Assembly (NCBI GenBank): GCA_012513605.1
Contig: JAAZBV010000153.1
Span: 62,001 to 126,000 of the forward strand
Direction of reading: 5' to 3'
From: Desulfatiglans sp.
GTDB taxonomy: Bacteria > Desulfobacterota > DSM-4660 > Desulfatiglandales > HGW-15
Length of the DNA: 64,000 nt
Made by a program: the position numbers and the translations under genes. Below the pieces are notes generated by a model. It was not told the DNA's origin. It saw nothing but the letters and a program-made list of their open reading frames with translations, and ran no database searches. Numbering within the stretch: position 1 is the first letter of the stretch; each line of letters opens with the position of its first letter. Positions 57,565 through 64,000 of the stretch are shown here, piece after piece.

Positions 57565-58923
57565 ATGTCTATAAATTCCCTGTCCCCCCTTGACGGGCGC
57601 TACAGTAAAAATATTGACCCTCTCAAACCCTGTTTTTCCGAATGGGGTTTGATTAAATACCGCATTCATGCTGAGGTTGAGTGGCTCATCATGATGTCTG
57701 AAGAGGCTAACATCACCCATGTCAGGGCGCTCTCTGACACAGAAAAGGCGGCCTTAAGAAAAATAGTCGCTGACTTTAATGAAGAACAGGCCAGGGTCGT
57801 TAAAGATATAGAGGATGAAACAAGGCATGATGTAAAGGCGGTTGAATATTATATTAAAAAGAAGATAAAAGGTTCATCTATTGAAGGGCTTTCAGAGTCC
57901 ATTCACTTCTGCTGCACCTCAGAGGATATAAACAACCTTGCCCATGCCCTTATGCTTAAGGATGGGATAAATAACGAATGGATACCCATTGCAGAGGATA
58001 TGGTTAAAAGGCTCAGCGCCATAGCCGAAGAGGCCGGTGATATCCCCATGCTAGCAAGGACACACGGCCAGGCAGCCACACCCACAACCGCGGGTAAGGA
58101 GCTTGCGGTATTTATATACAGGTGGAAAAGGCAGCTTAGCCAGATCAGAAACATAGAATACCTGGGCAAGTTCAATGGCGCTGTTGGCTGTTACAATGCA
58201 CACTGTGCCGCATACCCTGATATCCAGTGGGAGGAGATCTCAAGGAGGTTTATCGAGAGGCTGGGTCTTACATTTAACCCCCTTACCACCCAGATAGAGT
58301 CACATGACTATATGGCAGAGCTGTTTCACGCACTTATAAGGTTCAACAATATCCTTATGGATTTTGACAGGGACATGTGGTCATACATCTCCCTTGGTTA
58401 TTTCAGGCAGAAGGTGGTAAGCACAGAGGTGGGTTCATCTGTAATGCCCCATAAGGTAAACCCCATTGATTTTGAAAACTCGGAGGCCAACATCGGCATA
58501 AGTAATGCCCTCCTTGAACACCTTGCTTCCAAGCTCCCCATATCAAGGCTTCAGAGGGATTTAACCGATTCATCCGCAATAAGGAATGCGGGGAGCGCCA
58601 TCGGGCACTCTTACCTTGCTATAAAGTCCGCCATAAGGGGAATCGGCCGGATATCAATTGATCGTAACGCCATATATAGCGACCTTGCCGATGCATGGGA
58701 GGTGCTGGCAGAACCGGTGCAGACGGTCATGCGAAAGGCCGCCATAGAAAACCCCTATGAAAGGATGAAGGCGCTCTCAAGAGGAAAGAAGATCACACAG
58801 GATGACCTTCGTGCATTTATCAATTCGCTCGCCCTCCCACAGGTGGATAAGAACAGGCTTTTAAAGCTTACGCCTGTGACCTATACAGGGATAGCAAGCA
58901 CACTTATCAAACATATCAAATAG
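57565..58923 (+). CDS. purB: adenylosuccinate lyase
   Basis: 452 residues from the ATG at 57565, with GGAGG 5 bases ahead; an in-frame ATG at 57553 overlaps that site. It is of the E. coli PurB type (SLSPLDGRY start, GSSVMPHKVNPIDFENSE signature and HGQAATPTTAGKE). It catalyses two fumarate-releasing steps in purine synthesis. It is the first gene of a run with the HisD-like and DUF1285-like genes (gaps of 17 and 2 bases). Confidence 0.96.
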   Translation: MSINSLSPLDGRYSKNIDPLKPCFSEWGLIKYRIHAEVEWLIMMSEEANITHVRALSDTEKAALRKIVADFNEEQARVVKDIEDETRHDVKAVEYYIKKKIKGSSIEGLSESIHFCCTSEDINNLAHALMLKDGINNEWIPIAEDMVKRLSAIAEEAGDIPMLARTHGQAATPTTAGKELAVFIYRWKRQLSQIRNIEYLGKFNGAVGCYNAHCAAYPDIQWEEISRRFIERLGLTFNPLTTQIESHDYMAELFHALIRFNNILMDFDRDMWSYISLGYFRQKVVSTEVGSSVMPHKVNPIDFENSEANIGISNALLEHLASKLPISRLQRDLTDSSAIRNAGSAIGHSYLAIKSAIRGIGRISIDRNAIYSDLADAWEVLAEPVQTVMRKAAIENPYERMKALSRGKKITQDDLRAFINSLALPQVDKNRLLKLTPVTYTGIASTLIKHIK

Positions 58924-58940
58924 AGATACAAAATAGAGCA

Positions 58941-60245
58941 ATGAAAGATTTATTATTTATACTCCCAGGGGATGAGGATTTGCTTGAGAGGAGGCTTGCA
59001 CCCCGGAAACGCCTCCTGAACAGCGCCCTTGTCTCTGATATTTCCAAATTGTTTAAAGAGGTCAAGGCCTCTGGTGACAGGGCAGTTATAGCTGCTACAG
59101 AAAAGTTCGACAGGATCAGGGTTGAAAATATCCGGGTTGCTGATGCATATATTGAAAGATGCCTTAATGACCTTGCCCCCAAATTCAGAAGGGCGGTTGA
59201 AAAGGCAATCAACAACATCAGGGAGGTAAACGAGGCATTGATGCCGCCCGCCTTCTGGCAAAAGGAGATACGGCCCGGCACAATAATAGGTGAAAAGATC
59301 AGCCCCCTAGATTCAGTTGGGCTTTACATACCGGCCAGGAAAGGCCCCCTCATATCAACCGCCCTTATGCTGGTTATATCTGCAAAGGTTGCAGGTGTAA
59401 AAAATATTGTGGTGGCCATGCCGCCACAGGCAGATGGAAAGGCAAACCGGTCAACCGTGGCAGCAGCATCTATAGCAGGGGCGCACAGGGTTGTTATAGG
59501 TAATGGTGTGGCCCTACTTGCAGGCATGACATTCGGTACTGAATCCATACCGGAGGTGGCAGGCATGTTCGGCCCTGGCCCGGCAGGTATAGCAGCGGCC
59601 ATGAGTGTCGCATTTTCATATGGTAAAAAGGCAGTAGTGGGCATTGGCCCAACTGACTGTGCGATTATAGCAGACGAAAGCGCAGACCCAAGGTGGATCG
59701 CAAAGAACCTCATGTGTGAAGCAGAACATGGGCCTGATTCATCTGTACTTCTGGCAACAACCTCCAAGATGTTTGCAGAAAGGGTTTCAAAAGAACTCTC
59801 TCAACTAATCCCCCTTGTACCTGAAGCAAGGCGACCCATTCTTGAGCGGGTATTCGGACCTGATGGAATGGGCGCCATTACAGTGGTTCAGGATATACAA
59901 AATGCAATAAGGACTGTGGATGAATATGCGCCTGAACATCTCCTGATTGCCTGCACAAAGGAAACAGAGGAGATTGTCCTCTTAAGGGTGCATAATGCTG
60001 GTGAGATACTCATTGGGCACAACACTTCATTTTCTGCTGCAAACTATGCCATAGGGATTACAGCGGTTCTTCCCACAAACGGCTTTGCAAGGGCATTCAG
60101 CGGCATTACATGCAGGGATATGATCAAAACCTCAACAATAGGGGGGCTATCAGCAGAGGCGCTCGGTGATCTTGAAGAGACCATCCGGGCGCTTGGTGAA
60201 GAGGAGGGGTTGCCCTGTCATGTGGATGCAGCAGGAACGAGGTAA
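58941..60245 (+). CDS. histidinol dehydrogenase-family paralog with altered zinc ligands
   Basis: 434 residues, HisD length and fold. Compared with E. coli HisD, the zinc ligands Q259, H262, D360 and H419 correspond to E260, H263, N368 and H427, so two of four differ. The catalytic pair E326/H327 is kept as E332/H333 (APEHLL). The substrate-site motif YVPGG is YIPAR here, and the late GDY motif is AANY. I therefore do not call it hisD; it may oxidise another alcohol, or perhaps lacks tight zinc. It is sandwiched between purB and a DUF1285-like gene and shares their operon. What else: a true HisD with natural variation. Confidence 0.8.
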   Translation: MKDLLFILPGDEDLLERRLAPRKRLLNSALVSDISKLFKEVKASGDRAVIAATEKFDRIRVENIRVADAYIERCLNDLAPKFRRAVEKAINNIREVNEALMPPAFWQKEIRPGTIIGEKISPLDSVGLYIPARKGPLISTALMLVISAKVAGVKNIVVAMPPQADGKANRSTVAAASIAGAHRVVIGNGVALLAGMTFGTESIPEVAGMFGPGPAGIAAAMSVAFSYGKKAVVGIGPTDCAIIADESADPRWIAKNLMCEAEHGPDSSVLLATTSKMFAERVSKELSQLIPLVPEARRPILERVFGPDGMGAITVVQDIQNAIRTVDEYAPEHLLIACTKETEEIVLLRVHNAGEILIGHNTSFSAANYAIGITAVLPTNGFARAFSGITCRDMIKTSTIGGLSAEALGDLEETIRALGEEEGLPCHVDAAGTR

Positions 60246-60247
60246 AA

Positions 60248-60706
60248 ATGCAAAACATCCCCCCATGCATGATATATATAGATAAGGATGGCAAGTGGTT
60301 TCACAACGGCGCTGAGATGATAAACAGGGGGATTGTCCTTGATTTTTACAGCCACCTTACAATAGACGATTCAGGCATCTACATCATTAAAAGGGGAAAT
60401 GAGACCTGCTATGTGGAGGTGGAGGATGCCCCATTTATTGTGACAAGGGTGGATTTTGCAGGTGCGGATGGAAAGGTAGAAAGGGTTCGCCTTTCTCTGA
60501 TTGATGAGACGCACGAAACCCTTGAACCGGAAACCTTGATTATCGGTGAGGGAAACATCCTCTACTGCACTATCAAACAGGGGCTCTTCAGGGCACGCTT
60601 CAGCAGGGCCGCCTATTACCAGCTCGCATCCCGCATAAAAGAAGAGGGAGATAAATACTATCTCCCTCTAAATAATAAAAGAAACTATATCAATCTAATG
60701 ACTTAA
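60248..60706 (+). CDS. DUF1285-like protein
   Basis: 152 residues, starting 2 bases after the HisD-like stop, so translationally coupled. It has DKDGKWFHNGAEMINRGIV and later CTIKQGLFRARFSRAAYYQLA, similar to the D-G-x-W-x-H-x-G start of DUF1285. Soluble, no signal peptide. The role is unknown; it may act with the HisD-like enzyme. Its 3' end contains an 11-bp perfect hairpin (60643-60669). Confidence 0.6.
   Translation: MQNIPPCMIYIDKDGKWFHNGAEMINRGIVLDFYSHLTIDDSGIYIIKRGNETCYVEVEDAPFIVTRVDFAGADGKVERVRLSLIDETHETLEPETLIIGEGNILYCTIKQGLFRARFSRAAYYQLASRIKEEGDKYYLPLNNKRNYINLMT
60643..60669 (+). other. perfect 11-bp hairpin inside the 3' coding end of the DUF1285-like gene
   Basis: AGAGGGAGATA, loop AATAC, TATCTCCCTCT. 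It lies 37 bases before the stop codon and encodes part of the C-terminal EGDKYYLPL. There is no T-run. It may be an mRNA stability or early-termination structure. Confidence 0.5.
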
Positions 60707-60750
60707 AATTCTCCGTGTCCTTGTATGGTTGAAGTGACAGACCTAAATTG

Positions 60751-60864
60751 AACCGCAAAGACACAAAGAGCGCTAAGAAAAACAAAAATTATTCATTGTT
60801 AATGTAACAAAAAGATTTTCTCCGTGCTCTCCGCCTGTCATGCCATAGCTTCAGCGAAGGCGGA
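60751..60864. repeat. composite intergenic repeat behind the purB operon
   Basis: The left part, AACCGCAAAGAC followed by an A-rich run (60751-60795), matches the start of the 6177 element. The right part (60830-60864) is a hairpin TCCGCCT...AGGCGGA that matches the 57487 repeat. Two repeat kinds are thus joined here between convergent genes. Confidence 0.55.
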
Positions 60865-60919
60865 TGTCCTCCGTGGTGAATGGGTTTTTAAAATTTCCAT
60901 TCCGCCTTTAATCAGCACC

Positions 60920-62821
60920 TTACCTCATCCGCTCAAAATAGCTCAGGTCTATTTTTGCATTGGCCTTCAACCTTGCTATCCAGTCCCTTATAGCCTCCTG
61001 TTTCTTTCTATTGGCCACGTTTTCTGTAAAGCTCTCTTTTTCTTCATTGAATCTGGCCTCATCAATATCCTGCCTCTCTTCAAATTTGATAACATAGGCC
61101 CCTGTCTGATTCTCAAACACAGTCTCAGGGTATGGGTTATCCTGGGTCAGATTAAATGCAGCCTCATTAAGCCCCTGGGCAGGCCCTATCTTTTCCGGGT
61201 TTCCTTCCCTGGTAAAGAAGTCTGTTGTCTCAGGTGTCTTACCCTTTTCTATAGCAAGCTCTGCCCAGGTATCTTTCTCCTTAACGGTTTTCAGGTAGGC
61301 TTCAGCCTCTTCCTTTGCAGCCTTGAGCGCCATGTTGTCCACAAAATCCGCCTCAACAGCGGCATAGACCTCATCCAGTTCCGGTAAATATGAACTCTTT
61401 TTATCTATCACCTGCATTATATAGAACTCATTATTCTGCTCTACTATCTCAGTCAGATCACCCTTTTCAAGGGTAAAAAGGGTCTCAGCAAGCTTTGTGT
61501 TATTCATAATCACTGGCGCCGGCTCAGCCTGTGAAAAAAAGTCGGTTGTTATGTACTGCTCGTTATTTTCAGCGGCATATTTTTCAAGATCAACATCATA
61601 GGGCATCTGGTCTAAAAGTGTTCTAGCCCTTTCATCTGCCATGTCCATGCTTTTGATTCTTCTTAAGATACTGTCTACCTGCCCCTTTGCCTCATCATAT
61701 GCCTTGACTGATCTTTCCTTTTTATCTTCCACCTTTATGATGTGATACCCATAGTCTGTTTTTACCAGATCGCTTATCTGGCCCGGTTCAAGCGCAAAGG
61801 CTGCATCCTCAAACTCCTTAACCATCCTGCCCTGTGAAAAATAGCCCAGGTCGCCGCCCTTTGATTTTGATGTATCATCAGAGAATTCAGTTGCAAGCGC
61901 CGCAAAATCCTCGCCCTTTTTTGCCCTTTCAAGCACAGATGCGGCCTTTTCCTCTATCTTTTCAATCTCTTCAGGTGAGGCATCCTGGGCGGTCATAAAG
62001 AGTATATGGCTTGCCTTTACCTGTTTTTGCTGTGTGAACATATCTATATTGTCTTCATAATAGCCATTAAGGTCATCCTCTTCCAGGGTGACCTCATTAC
62101 TGAATTTTTCAGCGCCTATCTTTATATAGGCTATTTTTATCTTTTCAGGGACCCTGTAACTCTCCCTCTTTTCATTAAAAAAGGTGTTCATGGCCTCCTT
62201 ATCCCGCGGGACAGCATCCCTGAACTCATCGGGTGTAAATTTAACGAAACCGACCTTTACCTTTTCATTGGCATACCTGTAGTGATCAAGCACATCCTGT
62301 GTGCTGGGCACAATAAAGGCTGTGATAAACTGAGCGACCTTTTGTTGCAACAACTCTCTTGTATATCCCTCTTCAAATACCTCAGGTGTTGTACGATTGT
62401 TTGACAACACAGCCCGGTATCTGCCTTCATCAAACCTGCCGTCAGTCAAAAATGCCGGTATCTCCAGTATCTTTTCCTGTATCTCGGCTTTTGTAACCGT
62501 GAGCCCCAGTTTTTCTGCCTCCTGGGCAATAAGCTTCTGCTCAATGAGCCCCTCAAGCGCCCGGTTTTTCAGGTCAAATGCCTCAACCAGTTTATCATTC
62601 CAAAAGCTCTTGTACTGGTTCTGGAAGGAGGTAAGCATATCACTGTAAGCCTTTTCATACTCTACCCTGCCTATAGCCTCCCCGTTTACCTCGGCAACCT
62701 TAATGCCATCATCAGAATTAAATGAGTAACCAAAGTAGAAGATAAAAACCAACGCAATTATTCCAATCAAAAATTTTATAATCCATGACTGGGCATGTTT
62801 TCGCATCAAACTGAGCACCAT
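60920..62821 (-). CDS. PpiD-type periplasmic folding factor with parvulin domain
   Basis: 633 residues. The N-terminus has a single membrane anchor (about 14-33), then a SurA-N-like chaperone region ([15 protein letters not shown]). A parvulin PPIase domain is at about 265-360 (KASHILFMT...[14 protein letters not shown]...[12 protein letters not shown]). A second long C-terminal region resembles the PpiD C-terminal chaperone part. It assists folding of outer-membrane and secreted proteins at the inner membrane. The start at 62821 has GGAGG 9 bases ahead. Standard length. Confidence 0.92.
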   Translation of the reverse strand: MVLSLMRKHAQSWIIKFLIGIIALVFIFYFGYSFNSDDGIKVAEVNGEAIGRVEYEKAYSDMLTSFQNQYKSFWNDKLVEAFDLKNRALEGLIEQKLIAQEAEKLGLTVTKAEIQEKILEIPAFLTDGRFDEGRYRAVLSNNRTTPEVFEEGYTRELLQQKVAQFITAFIVPSTQDVLDHYRYANEKVKVGFVKFTPDEFRDAVPRDKEAMNTFFNEKRESYRVPEKIKIAYIKIGAEKFSNEVTLEEDDLNGYYEDNIDMFTQQKQVKASHILFMTAQDASPEEIEKIEEKAASVLERAKKGEDFAALATEFSDDTSKSKGGDLGYFSQGRMVKEFEDAAFALEPGQISDLVKTDYGYHIIKVEDKKERSVKAYDEAKGQVDSILRRIKSMDMADERARTLLDQMPYDVDLEKYAAENNEQYITTDFFSQAEPAPVIMNNTKLAETLFTLEKGDLTEIVEQNNEFYIMQVIDKKSSYLPELDEVYAAVEADFVDNMALKAAKEEAEAYLKTVKEKDTWAELAIEKGKTPETTDFFTREGNPEKIGPAQGLNEAAFNLTQDNPYPETVFENQTGAYVIKFEERQDIDEARFNEEKESFTENVANRKKQEAIRDWIARLKANAKIDLSYFERMR

Positions 62822-63007
62822 TTTTTTGAGTCCTCCGATATTTTCCTTTTAAAAAAGGCTTTTATTAGCATTATCTATGGCCACTGTCCATATTATTCTT
62901 GGTATACTGGTGGTCAAAAATTAAACTGATTACAATAAGTTTTGAGTTTACAAAAAGGGGATAAAACTGATATTCAAGTGAGCCTTAAAATAGATATGAG
63001 GAAAAAA

Positions 63008-64000
63008 ATGGCTGTAAACAAAGGGCTGCGCGTAGAAAAAATAGGCGGGACATCAATGACAAGGTTCCCCGAGATAATAAAGAACATAATCCTTTTTGAT
63101 AAAGATGATATATATAACCGGGTGTATGTGGTCTCAGCATATGATGGTATCACGAACATGCTCCTGGAGCATAAAAAGACCCGTGTCCCTGGAATATATA
63201 AAAAATTCAAAGATCGCGAAGATTACAACTCCCCATTAGCAGAGCTGAAAAATCATCTGTTCGCTATTAATGAAGGCTTTGAAAAAGCGGGCCTGAATCT
63301 TGATGAGGCAAACAGTTTTATTGCTGAACGCATAGACGGTGCATTCAGTGTTTTAAAAAGCATGGATACAGTCCTGGCATCCGGGTATGTAAACAGAAAC
63401 GAGGTGCTTCTTGCAGCGCGTGAGCTGCTGGCCTCCCTTGGCGAGATGCACAGCGCCTTTAACTCGGCCAATATTCTTAAGAATCTCGGGTATAATACAA
63501 CCTTTGTTGACCTGAGCGGGTGGCAGGATGACAGGGAATTATCCATTGACGGGCGCATAAAGGATGTCTTTAATAGCATTGACCCATCTAAGAGCATCTG
63601 CTTTGCCACAGGGTACACCAAGGGCGTTGAGGGTATTATGCGGGAATTTGACCGCGGATACTCTGAGGTAACCTTCTCCAAGGTGGCTGTGCAGCTTAGG
63701 GCCGAAGAGGCAATCATTCATAAGGAATATCACCTGAGTTCAGGCGACCCCAAGATAATCGGCGAAGAGCATATTCACCCCGTCTGCAATACAAACTTTG
63801 ATGTGGCAGACCAACTGGCTGATGTGGGTATGGAGGCCATACACCCCAAGGCATCTAAACCGCTGGAGCTTATGAGGATACCTATCAGGATAAAAAACGC
63901 CTTTGAACCGGAGCATGACGGTACGGTTATCACTAATGACTATAAATCTGTTGAGTCAAAGATTGAGATCATTGCCGGTTCTGACAGGGTAGTAAGCCTT
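63008..64000 (+). CDS. aspartate kinase, ectoine-type (Ask_Ect-like), C-terminus beyond window
   Basis: 331 residues to the window edge, open throughout. The start at 63008 (MAVNKGLRVEKIGG) has GAGG 6 bases ahead; an in-frame ATG at 62996 is less likely. VEKIGGTSMTRF is the KFGGTS-type kinase motif, and EAIIHKEYHLSSGDP plus the MEAIHPKA and RIKNAFEPEHDGT segments follow the pattern of the ectoine-pathway aspartokinase more closely than LysC. It phosphorylates aspartate at the head of the aspartate-semialdehyde route. Regulatory ACT domains lie outside the window. Ectoine use is not shown, as no ectABC genes are in view. Confidence 0.85.
   Translation, partial: MAVNKGLRVEKIGGTSMTRFPEIIKNIILFDKDDIYNRVYVVSAYDGITNMLLEHKKTRVPGIYKKFKDREDYNSPLAELKNHLFAINEGFEKAGLNLDEANSFIAERIDGAFSVLKSMDTVLASGYVNRNEVLLAARELLASLGEMHSAFNSANILKNLGYNTTFVDLSGWQDDRELSIDGRIKDVFNSIDPSKSICFATGYTKGVEGIMREFDRGYSEVTFSKVAVQLRAEEAIIHKEYHLSSGDPKIIGEEHIHPVCNTNFDVADQLADVGMEAIHPKASKPLELMRIPIRIKNAFEPEHDGTVITNDYKSVESKIEIIAGSDRVVSL

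Noticed and set aside
58941-60245. Simple annotation as hisD
   Set aside because: Two of four zinc ligands and the substrate-site motif differ, and no his genes are adjacent.

Overview
The window looks like a chromosomal piece of a Gram-negative, probably anaerobic bacterium of the Desulfobacterota (former Deltaproteobacteria). The basis is gene content rather than any marker gene. It has a tig-clpP-clpX-lon block followed by two tRNAs, a type IV pilus/type II secretion ATPase with a cyclic-nucleotide domain, a sigma-54 response regulator with a Cache sensor kinase, a KaiC-like/PEP-synthase-like fusion, DUF169 and HDOD proteins, and several outer-membrane or periplasmic proteins and lipoproteins. 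Most genes have moderate GC. The MBG-repeat gene at 15.8-18.7 kb is clearly GC-richer, and the genes at 10.3-11 kb and about 14.1-14.3 kb are AT-rich. No rRNA, CRISPR array, intact insertion sequence or phage was seen.

Layout. 0-9.4 kb: an antitoxin tail, a large alpha-2-macroglobulin gene with its usual partner pbpC, and a Nudix-like protein. 9.4-15.6 kb: an accessory strip with a D-Ala-D-Ala dipeptidase remnant, an AT-rich secreted protein, an intact Phd/PIN toxin-antitoxin pair, a DUF502 membrane protein, a beta-propeller lipoprotein, a truncated VapBC pair abutting another truncated gene, and DUF169. 15.4-20.2 kb: a GC-rich MBG/YDG-repeat secreted protein between a decayed copy of the phoH 3' end and intact phoH. 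20.3-26 kb (minus strand): a PilB/GspE-like ATPase with an N-terminal MshEN and a C-terminal cNMP-binding domain, an unknown gene, and a cheD-like/HDOD pair. 26-29.3 kb: a periplasmic rhodanese and a DUF5916-type outer-membrane protein. 29.3-34.3 kb: a decaying strip with a secreted HipA/PI4K-like kinase, half of an ATP/ADP translocase, an FHA-cyclase, and remnants of a GHPWE-type protein, a DUF4143 ATPase and an SDR. 34.3-46.1 kb: nitroreductase; an SGNH lipoprotein with a two-component pair; the KaiC/PEP-synthase-like protein; gdhA with an unknown partner; small and GAF proteins; a GIY-YIG protein. 46.2-52.3 kb: tRNA-Asp, tRNA-Val, lon, clpX, clpP, tig. 52.7-64 kb: a REC-PAS-kinase with a degraded ATPase, a LOG protein, a GH3 glucosidase, purB with a HisD-like paralog and a DUF1285-like protein, a PpiD-type foldase, and the first 331 codons of an ectoine-type aspartokinase.

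Themes. Protein quality control is strong (Tig, ClpXP, Lon, PpiD). Envelope defence and cell-wall genes are paired (alpha-2-macroglobulin with PBP1C). Second-messenger signalling recurs: an MshEN domain that may bind c-di-GMP, a cNMP domain, a class III cyclase, HDOD and CheD-like proteins. Several family members have lost textbook catalytic residues (CheD Cys, HisD Zn ligands, Nudix acids, the KaiC Walker A, a histidine-kinase ATPase). Intergenic regions carry palindromic repeat families, including four copies of a TAGGGGC...GCCCCTA-type hairpin.

All assignments come from reading the sequence and recalled family motifs. No database search was run.
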